This document shows positions 1-9,796 of a stretch of 64,000 nucleotides of DNA, piece by piece. How positions within the stretch are numbered: position 1 is the stretch's first letter; each line of letters opens with the position of its first letter. A program made the translations under genes and the position numbers. The notes beneath the pieces were generated by a model. That model saw only the letters and a program-made list of their open reading frames with translations, did no database searches and had not been told where the DNA came from. The stretch covers positions 1-64,000 of the forward strand of contig JAUVAV010000012.1 of the NCBI GenBank assembly GCA_030591525.1, in the 5' to 3' direction. This DNA comes from a candidate division FCPU426 bacterium. Lineage in GTDB: Bacteria; Oederibacteriota; JAAXVQ01; JAUVAV01.

Positions 1-1112
1 CGGCCGGCCTCTGGCCAGCCTAAATAGTCCAGCATCATTACGCCCGAAAGCAGCAAAGACCCCGGATTGACTTTATCCTGTCCGGCATATTTAGGTGCCG
101 TGCCGTGGGTGGCTTCAAAAAGCGCCATGCCCTTGCCCATATTCGCGCCCGGCGCCATGCCTAAACCGCCTACCTGGGCGGCGCAGGCATCCGAGATGTA
201 GTCTCCATTCAAATTGGGTGTAGCCAGCACGGAATATTCATCCGGACGCAGGAGCACTTGCTGGAACATGGCATCCGCAATACGATCCTTAATTAAAATC
301 CTGCCGGCCGGCAATTGTCCCTGGCACTCTTCCCAGAGCGCTTTTTCATTGATAGTCTGCTCACCGAATTCCTGGGCCGCGATTTCGTATCCCCAATCCC
401 GGAACGCGCCTTCGGTGTACTTCATTATATTACCTTTATGCACCAGGGTTACGGAAGGACATTTATGCTCCAGCGCATATTGGATGGCCGCTTTTACGAT
501 ACGATGGGTGTTGCGGCGTGTCATGGGTTTGATGCCGATCCCGGCTTCGGACGAGAGGGGAGTTTTAAGTTCCCGGCTTACGAAATCCGCCAGCATCTTC
601 GCTTCGCGGCTCCCGGCCGGCCACTCAATCCCGGCGTATACATCCTCGGTGTTCTCGCGAAAGATAACCACATTCAGTTTTTCGGGCTGCTTAACCGGGG
701 CCGGTGTTCCCTGGTAATAACGCACGGGCCGTACGCAGGCAAACAAATCCAGTTCCTGCCTAAGGCTGACGTTTAAAGAACGGAACCCCCCGCCTACGGG
801 CGTGGTGAGAGGCCCTTTAATGGCCACGCGGTATTTCCGGACAGCCTCCAGAGTCTCTGGGGGCAGGGCCGGCAGCCTGTTGGCTGCGGCTTTCTCTCCG
901 CAGAGGATTTCCATCCATTTTATTTCACGCCTGCCCTTATAAGTTGTCGCTATGGCAGCTTCCCATACCCGGCGGGCCGCGGCCCAGATATCCGGGCCTA
1001 TGCCATCACCTTCAATATAAGGAATCACGGGCTTATCTGGAACTTGCAGCCGGCCTTTGCTCTCCTGGATAATCTCCCCGTCCGGAGGCGGAGTATAAAT
1101 AACTTTTTCCAT
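1..1112 (-). CDS. icd: NADP-dependent isocitrate dehydrogenase (3' truncated by window edge)
   Basis: Reverse-strand reading from ATG at 1112: [16 protein letters not shown]...[14 protein letters not shown]...[35 protein letters not shown]...[14 protein letters not shown]...[23 protein letters not shown]...[11 protein letters not shown]...[33 protein letters not shown]. Open to window edge, hence absent from the ORF track. Confidence 0.9.
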   Translation of the reverse strand, partial: MEKVIYTPPPDGEIIQESKGRLQVPDKPVIPYIEGDGIGPDIWAAARRVWEAAIATTYKGRREIKWMEILCGEKAAANRLPALPPETLEAVRKYRVAIKGPLTTPVGGGFRSLNVSLRQELDLFACVRPVRYYQGTPAPVKQPEKLNVVIFRENTEDVYAGIEWPAGSREAKMLADFVSRELKTPLSSEAGIGIKPMTRRNTHRIVKAAIQYALEHKCPSVTLVHKGNIMKYTEGAFRDWGYEIAAQEFGEQTINEKALWEECQGQLPAGRILIKDRIADAMFQQVLLRPDEYSVLATPNLNGDYISDACAAQVGGLGMAPGANMGKGMALFEATHGTAPKYAGQDKVNPGSLLLSGVMMLDYLGWPEAG

Positions 1113-1121
1113 GCGCCCGCT

Positions 1122-2513
1122 TTACTCCTTTTCGTGATGCAGGTATCCCACCCACTCGGAAAAGTGGATACGGGCCTGATCCCACATCTCGGCATCCGAT
1201 ATGCCGGTAGTCCGTTCCTCGGCATACTGCTGATCAACCCATTCCTTAATCGCCAGCACCCCGGGATCGATCTTTTCCACCTTGAATTTTTCCGGAATTT
1301 TTAGACGGGCGTTAATCCAATAGGCAATCCCGGCAGCCCCGGATTTATCCGTAATCCCGATATCCACCGGACGGTTCAACACCTTCTCGGTGTCAAAAAT
1401 ATTATAGATTTCCTGGTCCTTCATCAATCCGTCGGCATGAATGCCGGCCCGGGTTACATTGAAATTAGCTCCCACCAGGGGTTGGTTGGCAGGTATCTGG
1501 TACCCTATCTCCTTTTCAAAATATCCCGCCATCTCGGTAATGGCCGAAGTATCTATTCCATCCGTTTCCCCGCGCAGACCGATATATTCAATCAGCAGCG
1601 CTTCGATCGGCGTATTTCCGGTACGCTCGCCGATTCCCAGCAAAGTACCGTTGGCCGCCGAACATCCGTACAACCACGCCCCTACCGCATTGCTCAGCCC
1701 CCGGTAGAAATCATTATGTCCGTGCCACTCCAGCAGTTCCGAGGGCACGCCGGCGTACTTGTGCAGCCCGTAAATGATTCCGTTCACATTGCGCGGCAGC
1801 ATGACTCCGGGATAACTCACGCCATATCCCAGCGTATCGCAAGCCCGTATCTTTACCGGAATCCCGGACTCCTTGGAAAGCCGCATAAGCCTCTGGGCAA
1901 AAGGAATCACGAACCCATAAAAGTCGGCGCGGGTAATATCCTCAAAATGGCAGCGAGGAATGATGCCCACCTCGAGCGCGGAACGAACTATCTCTAAATA
2001 ACCTTCCATGGCCTGCTCCCGCGTCTTTTTGAGCTTATTGAAAATATGATAATCCGAGGCCGAGGTTAGAATCCCGGTTTCCTGGAGCTCCATTTCTTTT
2101 ACGATCTTCAAATCCTCTTTCTTGGCCCGGATCCACCCCGTAACCTCGGGAAACTCATACCCCCGTTCCAGGCATTTGCGCACCGCTTCCTTGTCCTTGT
2201 CAGTGTACAGGAAAAACTCGCTTTGCCGAATGATTCCGTTGGAACCGGAGAGCTTATGCATAAGATCAAACAAGCGGACGATTTGATCCACGGTAAAAGG
2301 CGGGAGGGCCTGCTGGCCGTCGCGGAAAGTTGTATCCGTAATCCAAATATCCTCCGCCGGCACCAAGGGAACCATGCGGTGATTGAAGCACATGAGCGGC
2401 GGCATCTCGTAAGTATAAATGTCGCGGTATAGATTGGGTTCCTTAACTTGCTGGAGTTCATACTGGTATTCCTCGCGCATCAAAGTCCGGCGATGTTTAT
2501 CGAATTTAATCAT
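1122..2513 (-). CDS. Re-citrate synthase-like enzyme (isopropylmalate/homocitrate synthase family, DRE-TIM metallolyase)
   Basis: ITDTTFRDGQQALPPFT, HFEDITRADFYGF, ACDTLGYG, LLEWHGHNDFYRGLSNAVGAWLYG, GIGERTGNTPIEALL motifs. ATG at 2513 has an AGGAGG upstream. Lies directly upstream of icd. Confidence 0.75.
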   Translation of the reverse strand: MIKFDKHRRTLMREEYQYELQQVKEPNLYRDIYTYEMPPLMCFNHRMVPLVPAEDIWITDTTFRDGQQALPPFTVDQIVRLFDLMHKLSGSNGIIRQSEFFLYTDKDKEAVRKCLERGYEFPEVTGWIRAKKEDLKIVKEMELQETGILTSASDYHIFNKLKKTREQAMEGYLEIVRSALEVGIIPRCHFEDITRADFYGFVIPFAQRLMRLSKESGIPVKIRACDTLGYGVSYPGVMLPRNVNGIIYGLHKYAGVPSELLEWHGHNDFYRGLSNAVGAWLYGCSAANGTLLGIGERTGNTPIEALLIEYIGLRGETDGIDTSAITEMAGYFEKEIGYQIPANQPLVGANFNVTRAGIHADGLMKDQEIYNIFDTEKVLNRPVDIGITDKSGAAGIAYWINARLKIPEKFKVEKIDPGVLAIKEWVDQQYAEERTTGISDAEMWDQARIHFSEWVGYLHHEKE

Positions 2514-2866
2514 GATATTTCCTCCTGGATCATGTCCCCGGCAGAAACCTGAGACTGATAAATCACCCCCCCCCGTAGCAGGGGCGCTGCTGGCCGCGCC
2601 CGCATACACGACGCATGTCTTTATTTTGCCCGTGACCGCTCCCGGAGGCGGCCTCTAAGATAGCTACCGGGCATCAACTGGCATTGGGGGTAATAATATA
2701 CGGAAGGCCTTATGAATTGTCAACCAGGGAAAAGCATGGACGTTGTGACGCCCACTATTTCCTGCCATCAAAACACGGATGCTTTTCCCTGGTCAGGTGA
2801 TACAATCTCATTCGAGGTAGCAACTTTGGTTAATATCCCAAAACAGGTATCCTAAAATTCGTCCTC

Positions 2867-3037
2867 CTACCCTTTCAAGTAACTCAACAACTGATAAATC
2901 AGGATTGCCGGCCAGAACATGGCTTGGATAATCCCCAGCACGCCGGTCCAGAAACTGTGGGCCTGCTGGACGAAATAAACCGCAGCGCCGATAAAAGCCA
3001 TGAAGTAAAAGCCGCCGGAAGTTTGATAGTTTTTCAT
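2867..3037 (-). CDS. small (56 aa) hydrophobic protein
   Basis: Reverse-strand ORF MKNYQTSGGFYFMAFIGAAVYFVQQAHSFWTGVLGIIQAMFWPAILIYQLLSYLKG* with a good RBS (CAGGAGGCAAATC-ATG); below the ORF-track size cutoff. Confidence 0.6.
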   Translation of the reverse strand: MKNYQTSGGFYFMAFIGAAVYFVQQAHSFWTGVLGIIQAMFWPAILIYQLLSYLKG

Positions 3038-3302
3038 GATTTGCCTCCTGTGTGGATTATTTTTTTCTACGCCGGCTAAAGCCTGCGGCTACCACCTTGT
3101 ATCTATATAATATAGAAGGAATGTCCTCGAATTCAATTTCCCCGCTCTGAAGAGCGGGGAATTGGATATGATCTGTAGATTATATAAATGTGTATCCCGC
3201 ATTTCGCTTTTTCAGCGAAATGTCCCCGGCTTGAACATGCATATCAATAATAATCTTCATCTCATGTCACGAAGTCAAGCCGGGGAATTCGCGGCTAACA
3301 TA

Positions 3303-4157
3303 TTAAGCTTTGACCCGGGGAGGCTTGGCTGGGTTGTTCTTACCGGAGCTCAGCCATGGTTTATTGGTGCCAAAACGAGTCAAGAGTATGGCTCCCAGTC
3401 CGGGAAGCGTGGCAATGAAATAAAAAGCACCCCCGATAAAAGGAACGAAATGTATAACCTTGAGCAGCAACAGTCCTAAGAGAACCGCCATGGTGGGCGA
3501 ACAGCGGGCCGACATTTTGTGCCCCAGCAGGTAAGCCACGGAGGCAATCCCAAACCAGCGGGCTACCAGCAAGAAAATAAAAATCGCCAATGAAATCGGG
3601 ATGCCGAATAAAGTCACTGCAAAACCAATGGCCAGCGGCAATAATAGTATAATAGCGAATAAGCCTACCAGGCTGGATTTCAACAGATCAGCGGATACTT
3701 CCTCGGCTGTATAGCGGATCTGGTTCGGCCACATCATGACCAGGAATATGCAAAACAGAATTAAACCCGCGGCGGAAACCAACTTGAATAAAAAACTAAA
3801 AAGCAGCACCTTTCCAATGGAAAAAAACGGAAGAGACTTCCAGCCTATCTGGCCGCCGATCTCGACTTTGGACCCCAGCACCAGGGCCCCGGGAACCACC
3901 TCGATTTGTCCTCCTATGCAAACTACGTCTCCGCCTATATAAGCCGTACTCTCCAGAAATACATCTCCCCGTATTACCACCACATTACCGGTAATCCGGC
4001 CCTTAATCTCGGCCGATCCGTTTAATACTACCAGTTCGCTGTACTCGGCTCTGACCGGAACCATTGCATTTTCATTAAAACGAAACAGATTATCCGCCCA
4101 TCCCAGATGCGGCGCCAGCAGCATTCCCATAACTGTTCCTAAGATGAGCTTCTTCAT
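3303..4157 (-). CDS. bactofilin-like / polymer-forming N-terminal repeat plus integral membrane C-terminal region
   Basis: Signal peptide; beta-solenoid-like repeats (LNGSAEIKGRITGNVVVIRGDVFLESTAYIGGDVVCIGGQIEV), then several TM helices. Confidence 0.6.
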   Translation of the reverse strand: MKKLILGTVMGMLLAPHLGWADNLFRFNENAMVPVRAEYSELVVLNGSAEIKGRITGNVVVIRGDVFLESTAYIGGDVVCIGGQIEVVPGALVLGSKVEIGGQIGWKSLPFFSIGKVLLFSFLFKLVSAAGLILFCIFLVMMWPNQIRYTAEEVSADLLKSSLVGLFAIILLLPLAIGFAVTLFGIPISLAIFIFLLVARWFGIASVAYLLGHKMSARCSPTMAVLLGLLLLKVIHFVPFIGGAFYFIATLPGLGAILLTRFGTNKPWLSSGKNNPAKPPRVKA

Positions 4158-4194
4158 AATCTTTATTCCTCCACCAGCTTTATGGCTCTGGTAA

Positions 4195-4959
4195 TTATCT
4201 ATCCGCCCATACTTCCTGGGCCAGCACCCAGCCTTTATATCCCTCGCGCGGCAGGCCGATAGCTGTCCATTCCTTCTCTCTTCCTAAAATCCTGACTTCC
4301 CTTCCTTCGGGCACCGTGAAACCAACTTGATACTCCGGACCCGGGCCGTTGCGCGCTTCCGCCTGGACGGCTACCACCACGCCCCAGCAAACTTTTTTTT
4401 CTATAATCAGGCGCACTGAGGCCCAGGCTGCGAAAAATAAAAAAAATACTCCGGCGGTTCCGGCAAACCATCTCAGGGCGTCTCCCCGTCCCCGCGTTAT
4501 AATTAAACTGCCGGTCAGTATTGCCAGTATCAGGAATACTATCCAGGCCACGCCTGCCAGTATTGGCCCGGAAAACCGATTGAACAAATCCCGTCCCAGC
4601 CTGGCCAAAGGACCGGAACGATCGGGCGGCTGCCGGACAAAACTTCTTACATGCCTCAAATTATAACGTATATCGTCATCAAAGGGTGATTTTTTCAGGG
4701 CCCAACGATAATATGCTATGGCCCGGCCCAGATGGTGCTGCTTGAACTCGGCGTTTCCAAGATTGTAATAAAGCTCCGCGTTTTCCCAGCCCTGATCCAG
4801 CAGCCAATGATAATCGGCAACTGCCCGGGCATAATCGCCGCTATCAAAAGCTGCCCGGGCCCCGGCCAGCTTTTGACCGGACTCGTCAGCCGGGCCCTCG
4901 GCTGCCAGGGGACTCACTAACCAAAACAAGCTGCCGGCCAGTATAAAAATCCGTCTCAT
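4195..4959 (-). CDS. BatE-like TPR + SH3 protein
   Basis: TPR-like segment (AELYYNLGNAEFKQHHLGRAIAYYRWALKKSPFDDDIRYNL), TM helices and C-terminal SH3 (GPGPEYQVGFTVPEGREVRILGREKEWTAIGLP); end of Bat operon. Confidence 0.75.
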   Translation of the reverse strand: MRRIFILAGSLFWLVSPLAAEGPADESGQKLAGARAAFDSGDYARAVADYHWLLDQGWENAELYYNLGNAEFKQHHLGRAIAYYRWALKKSPFDDDIRYNLRHVRSFVRQPPDRSGPLARLGRDLFNRFSGPILAGVAWIVFLILAILTGSLIITRGRGDALRWFAGTAGVFFLFFAAWASVRLIIEKKVCWGVVVAVQAEARNGPGPEYQVGFTVPEGREVRILGREKEWTAIGLPREGYKGWVLAQEVWADR

Positions 4960-6857
4960 ACTTTTCTCTCCTTGGAAAGAATGCGTCCCAGTTTTACCAG
5001 AAGGTCCTCGGCTTCTTGTTCCTGCCGCTCCATTTCCGCGTCCTTCCGCCCGCTGGGCGCAAACCGGGCAAAATCACACTCATCAAACAGGTTGGCAAGT
5101 TTTTCCACCATGATTTCTTCTGCGCCAATATCGTGTAATTTTTGCACAATCTCCCGCTTAGTACTCCCGGAACGGGAGATCCCCAAATGATCCGCCAGGT
5201 ACCAGGTTAAAGCCTGAGAGAGGGAAGCATAAAAAGCCTTGGAATCCCGGCGCAGGCGCTGGGTTCTTGCCTGGCGAAGGACCCGGCGCGCGCTTTGCTC
5301 AGCCTTGAGACGGCGCGCGTATCTGGGATCAGAAGCCAATTGATCCTGGCGGCGCTGCCAAAACCAGAGCGCGCCCAGCCCTATCGGAGGCAATAAAAAC
5401 CCGGCTATCCAGATCCAGGCCGGCCACGGCCGAAAAGGCTTCAGGGAAAAATTAGTTTTCAGATACCGGATATCTTCCGCCACCACCTTAACTCCCGGAC
5501 CAACGGGTTCGGAAGTGCTCCGGCTTCCTACGACCACGGGCTGGGTTTTCCCCGGCAAAACTTCCAGGCTGAGGCTGGGTACTTCCAGTTTTTCAAACCG
5601 TCTTTTACCGGGATTGAAGTAATTATAAATAATGGGCGGGATAGTCAATTTTCCGGTTACTTCCGGCCGGATCAAGGTCCGGTAGATTTTAACTCCCTTT
5701 ACTCTGCCTTTTTGCTTTTGAACTTCCGAGGAAGAAACCGTTTCATATACCTTGAACCCTTTTAGCACGGGAATCCGGGGTTTGCCCACGGATTTAACAT
5801 TGCCTTCACCAAAAATCCGGATTTCCATGGTAACGGCCTCGCCAACCTTGGCTTGTTTCCGGTCCAGCTTGGCCGAGAGAGACCATTGCCCCACTGTCCC
5901 GGAAAATTCTTTAGGCCGGCCTTCTCTGGGAATCGGCTTGACTTCCAGATTGATCGGGTCGGAACTCAGCTTCACCTGCTGCCCGCCGGAAAAGAAATCC
6001 CGGAAAAAATCATCTCCCAAAGGATCAAAAGACCGCCGCCGGAAATCCCGGGTTTGCACTACCAGGGTAGCCGGACTAATAGTCAGCTTGCCGGCTGTAG
6101 TGGGAAAAAGCGCAGTCTTGATCTCAATCACCTGGTACTCCTGTCCCTGTATCCGGACATTATAATTCCTCTGGGGCGGCAGATCCTCGGCCCAGAATCC
6201 GCTGGTATCCGGAGGCTGATATTGCGGCTGGGAAAGCAGGCGTATGCGCGAAAAAAACCTGAAAGTAAGAATTACCGGTTCATTCACATAAACCCGGCGA
6301 TGGTCTACGCTGGTAGTAATAAACGCCCCCTTCCCGGCATAACGTGAAGTTCCGGGGAGCGTATCGGTCTTGGGCGGCTTGGCTCTAGGCCCGGGCGGCA
6401 CCACAGGAGGCCGAGAAGGCCTGGAAGGCTGCACTGCCCGGCCGGATGATCCAACTTGTATTTGGATAGGTTGGGTGGAATAGGTGCGGCCCGCATGATC
6501 GATCTGAACCGGCCCGATAGTAAAGTTCCCTGTCCCTTTGGGAACCAGCACATAAGTAAATTTCAAAGCGGATGAAATCTTCCCATTAACAAAAGAAAAG
6601 TTTGAAGAACGTCCTCCCTCATAAACCTGAAACTCCGGCATATCCGGCAGGCGGGGCGACCCTTTCAGATTAACTTTACCCTCAATCGTCACGACCAAAC
6701 GTATATGCTGTCCCACTGCGGCCTGTTGAGGGTTGGCCATAGCGGATATGGATATCTCCTGCGCCCATGCAGCGGAAGCTGTTAAGGCGCAGAGAATTAT
6801 GCTCCCCATGATTTTCCTCACAGAACATACTCTCCTGAATTTTAAGTTTACTACCAA
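4956..6857 (-). CDS. BatD-like (oxygen tolerance) protein
   Basis: Secreted Ig-like repeats (VGQHIRLVVTIEG, VNEPVILTFRFFSR, VGEAVTMEIRIFGEGN), C-terminal TM; overlaps neighbours at both ends within the Bat operon. Confidence 0.8.
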   Translation of the reverse strand: MVVNLKFRRVCSVRKIMGSIILCALTASAAWAQEISISAMANPQQAAVGQHIRLVVTIEGKVNLKGSPRLPDMPEFQVYEGGRSSNFSFVNGKISSALKFTYVLVPKGTGNFTIGPVQIDHAGRTYSTQPIQIQVGSSGRAVQPSRPSRPPVVPPGPRAKPPKTDTLPGTSRYAGKGAFITTSVDHRRVYVNEPVILTFRFFSRIRLLSQPQYQPPDTSGFWAEDLPPQRNYNVRIQGQEYQVIEIKTALFPTTAGKLTISPATLVVQTRDFRRRSFDPLGDDFFRDFFSGGQQVKLSSDPINLEVKPIPREGRPKEFSGTVGQWSLSAKLDRKQAKVGEAVTMEIRIFGEGNVKSVGKPRIPVLKGFKVYETVSSSEVQKQKGRVKGVKIYRTLIRPEVTGKLTIPPIIYNYFNPGKRRFEKLEVPSLSLEVLPGKTQPVVVGSRSTSEPVGPGVKVVAEDIRYLKTNFSLKPFRPWPAWIWIAGFLLPPIGLGALWFWQRRQDQLASDPRYARRLKAEQSARRVLRQARTQRLRRDSKAFYASLSQALTWYLADHLGISRSGSTKREIVQKLHDIGAEEIMVEKLANLFDECDFARFAPSGRKDAEMERQEQEAEDLLVKLGRILSKERKV

Positions 6858-8638
6858 TTCTCCTGCCCCTTGGCTGCGCCCTGCTTTCTCATTTTTTTCA
6901 GGCGTTCACGCTGGGCGTCCTGTTCGGCTTCGCGGACCGCGTCCAGAATATTCTCGGCATTCTCCCGGCTCATCTCCCCGGGCTTGGGCCCTGGCAGCAA
7001 TTCCTCGTCCGGGGTCTGCTGCCCGGCATCCTGATCCGCTTTCGCGTTCCCGTGCTCATCCGGCCCGGCAGAGTTTTTGGAATCGCCGGACTTGGCCTGT
7101 GATTTTTCATCGGATTTATCCCGGTCTTTATCGTCTTTGGCTTCCCCGCCTGGTTGCTGTTTACGGGATGATTTTTCTTTTGAATCATCCTTTTGCTTGT
7201 CCTGCTTTTTCCCAGGGGGCGGCTGTTTTAGCAAGGCCAAGGCCTGGGAGAGATTGTATATGGTATCTTCATCCCGCGGCTTGAGTTTCAGGGCCTTATG
7301 ATACTGCTTTACAGCTTCGGTATACTGTTCTTGTTCTAAATAATTATTCCCCAGGTTATAAAATGTCTTAGCGCGCAGTTTCCGGTTCTTGCTTTTCAAG
7401 ACCCGGTTATAGGCTTGTTCCGCTTCCGGATATTTTTCCAGCTTATGCAGAGCATTCCCCATATCATAATGTATAATCGGATGTTCCGGCCGTTTAATCT
7501 GCGCATCCCGGTATTTGGTTAAGGCTGACTCGTACTTTTCTTTTTTATATTCCCGATTGCCTTTATTGATATCATCCGCGATTCCGGCCTGAACCGGAAG
7601 CGCTCCCAGTAAAATCATCGGGAACATCCAAAGCCAGGCCCCCCGGCGGCCGGGAAGCCATAAGGCCAGCATCAGCAGCATAAGGGCCGGAAACAGAATA
7701 TACTGAAAGCGGTCTTCCGAAGTTCCGTATTGTCCGGCAGACACCTCGCGTTTCTGCATCCGGTTGATTATTTCCGCGATATTACCTGCTTCCAAATTAC
7801 CCTCATGGGCCGGCAGATAAGCGCCGTTGGTAAGAGCCGCGATTTCTTTCAGGCTCTTCTCATCCAGTTTGGAAACCACGATCTGGCCGGTCTGGTTTTT
7901 TATATATTTTTTTATTCGCCCGGCTGAATCCCGTTCCGGAACCGGCTCGCCTTCCGGCGTTCCAAAACCAATGTTTATAATACGTACCCCGGCCGCCTTG
8001 GCCTCGCGCGCAGCTTCCAAGGGCTGGGAGTGGTGATCCTCTCCATCAGTCAATAACACCAAAACCCTGTATCCCTCTCCGCCTTGAGGAAAGGTCTTGA
8101 GCGCCAGCCTGATAGCCCGGCCCAGTGCGGTTCCCGGCAGGGCCACAGTGTCCGGGGTAAGATAATTCAGGAACATTTTAGCGGCTGCATAATCAGTCGT
8201 CAAGGGGCAAGCCACCTGGGCGGATCCGGCAAAGGCAATCACGCCCACGCGATCGCCGCCCAAGCTGTCAATCAGGGCTGCCAATTCCTGCTGGGCGCGC
8301 TGCAAACGATTGGGTTTCACGTCCTCTGCCAGCATGGAGCGCGAAACATCCAGGGCAATGATTACATCCACGCCCTGACGCCGGACTTCCACCATCTTAA
8401 CACCGTACTGCGGGCCGGCCAGGGCCAGACACAAAAGCAGGACACCGGCTCCCCAGGCCATATTGCGAATAGTACGCCGTGTTGGCGAGAGATGGCCAAA
8501 GAGCCGCGCGACCATGTCCGGCGCTCCAAAGGCCTTTAAATCCCGGCCGCGCTGCCAACGCCCCCAAACGCCTGCTCCTATCAGCAGCGGAATAAGCGCC
8601 AGGGCGCAGTAAAAAAACACAGAATGCGTAAATTGCAT
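6851..8638 (-). CDS. BatB/BatC fusion: vWA domain membrane protein with TPR tail
   Basis: MIDAS-type vWA (VIIALDVSRSMLAEDVKPNRL...VLLTDGEDHHS), TPRs (HYDMGNALHKLEKYPEAEQAYNRVLK), low-complexity charged C-terminus; likely start at MQFTHSVFF (8638). Confidence 0.85.
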   Translation of the reverse strand: MQFTHSVFFYCALALIPLLIGAGVWGRWQRGRDLKAFGAPDMVARLFGHLSPTRRTIRNMAWGAGVLLLCLALAGPQYGVKMVEVRRQGVDVIIALDVSRSMLAEDVKPNRLQRAQQELAALIDSLGGDRVGVIAFAGSAQVACPLTTDYAAAKMFLNYLTPDTVALPGTALGRAIRLALKTFPQGGEGYRVLVLLTDGEDHHSQPLEAAREAKAAGVRIINIGFGTPEGEPVPERDSAGRIKKYIKNQTGQIVVSKLDEKSLKEIAALTNGAYLPAHEGNLEAGNIAEIINRMQKREVSAGQYGTSEDRFQYILFPALMLLMLALWLPGRRGAWLWMFPMILLGALPVQAGIADDINKGNREYKKEKYESALTKYRDAQIKRPEHPIIHYDMGNALHKLEKYPEAEQAYNRVLKSKNRKLRAKTFYNLGNNYLEQEQYTEAVKQYHKALKLKPRDEDTIYNLSQALALLKQPPPGKKQDKQKDDSKEKSSRKQQPGGEAKDDKDRDKSDEKSQAKSGDSKNSAGPDEHGNAKADQDAGQQTPDEELLPGPKPGEMSRENAENILDAVREAEQDAQRERLKKMRKQGAAKGQENW

Positions 8639-8654
8639 ATACTTCTCCGTTCTT

Positions 8655-9644
8655 TTACGGAATGCGGCGAAACACTGTTTGCCGCAATACGCTCCCCAGT
8701 AATAACAGTACCAGGGCCGCGCCCAGCCAGGCCGGATATAGATCGCGATAATTCGTAAATTCCTCAATTTTGTACTCGCTTTTTTCCAGCCGGTTTATCC
8801 GAGCAAAAATATTCTGCATCCCCTTGACATCCTTGGCCCGGAAATATAGCCCCTTAGTAGCCTGGGCTATCCTGCGCAGAGTGGGCTCATCCAAATCATT
8901 ATTCATTCTCACATAACGGGTTCCAAACAAAGGATCCTGTACCGGCATAACCCCGCCTTCCAATGATCCGGCGCCCACGGCATGGATTTTAATCCCCAGC
9001 GCAGCCGCTGCCTTGGCCGCGGTAATGGGATCAATAGCGCCCTGGTTATTGCGGCCGTCGGTTAACAACAGTATCACTTTACCCGCGGCACGCGATTCCC
9101 GCAGCCGGTCGGCCGAGGTGGCCAAAGCCATGCCAATGGCTGTTCCATCCACGCCGGTCATATCTATATGCACCTGGTTTAAAAGGTCCAGCAGGGCGCG
9201 TTTATCATTGGTAAGCGGACAAATTGTCAGGGCTGCGCCTCCAAAAATTACTATGCCGATCCGGTCCGGCCCGCGGTCCTGAATAAATTTCCGGGCTACT
9301 TGTTTAGCCGCGCCCAGACGGTTCTGCGGCTTAAAATCCACTGAACGCATGGAACCCGAAGTATCCAGACAAAGAATAATATCCACGCCTTGCCCGGATA
9401 TTTGCTGGGTGGTAAGTCCGGCCTGGGGCCGGGCCAATGCTACTACGGCTGCGATCAAACCCAGCAGAGTGATTATTCCGAGGATTTCATCCGGTCCTAA
9501 AGCTTTTCGCGGAATGACCTGATCTATGCCTGCCAGTTCAGGAAATTGTATGCCTTCGGGCCGGCGCGCGCGCTGCCAGAGTAAAATCCCCAAACCAATA
9601 ACCGGCAGAAGCAGGAGCAGCCACCAAGGGTCGGCTAATCTCAT
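8655..9644 (-). CDS. BatA-like vWA domain protein
   Basis: IILCLDTSGSMRSVDFKPQNRLGAAKQVARKFI...ILLLTDGRNNQGAIDP; N- and C-terminal TM helices. Confidence 0.85.
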   Translation of the reverse strand: MRLADPWWLLLLLPVIGLGILLWQRARRPEGIQFPELAGIDQVIPRKALGPDEILGIITLLGLIAAVVALARPQAGLTTQQISGQGVDIILCLDTSGSMRSVDFKPQNRLGAAKQVARKFIQDRGPDRIGIVIFGGAALTICPLTNDKRALLDLLNQVHIDMTGVDGTAIGMALATSADRLRESRAAGKVILLLTDGRNNQGAIDPITAAKAAAALGIKIHAVGAGSLEGGVMPVQDPLFGTRYVRMNNDLDEPTLRRIAQATKGLYFRAKDVKGMQNIFARINRLEKSEYKIEEFTNYRDLYPAWLGAALVLLLLGSVLRQTVFRRIP

Positions 9645-9677
9645 TTTTTAAGTACTACCTCCGGAAAAATATTCCTG

Positions 9678-9796
9678 CGGGCGGGCCCCTGTGCCCGCCC
9701 CTACAAATTCTTTCATACATCCGTAGGGGCCGGCTTCCATGCCGGCCCATTGATTTTTCATTACACAGACGGGCGGACATGGAAGTCCGCCCCTAC
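9678..9796. repeat. cluster of three REP-like palindromes between batA and the upstream gene
   Basis: GCGGGCGGGCCCCTGTGCCCGCCCCTAC; GTAGGGGCCGGCTTCCATGCCGGCCCA; GACGGGCGGACATGGAAGTCCGCCCCTAC. Confidence 0.85.

Noticed and set aside
214-776. Two plus-strand ORFs at the window start
   Set aside because: They are antisense to the clearly recognisable isocitrate dehydrogenase read on the minus strand.
3134-3292. Hairpins AATTCCCCGCTCTGAAGAGCGGGGAATT and related GCCGGGG-bounded segment as terminators
   Set aside because: No adjacent T-tract, and a similar hairpin occurs at 34464-34490; more consistent with another dispersed palindromic repeat.
6864-7250. Disordered charged tail of the BatB/C protein as a novel domain
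   Set aside because: KQDKQKDDSKEKSSRKQQPGGEAKDDKDRDKSDEK-type tails are common in BatB/BatC-like TPR proteins.
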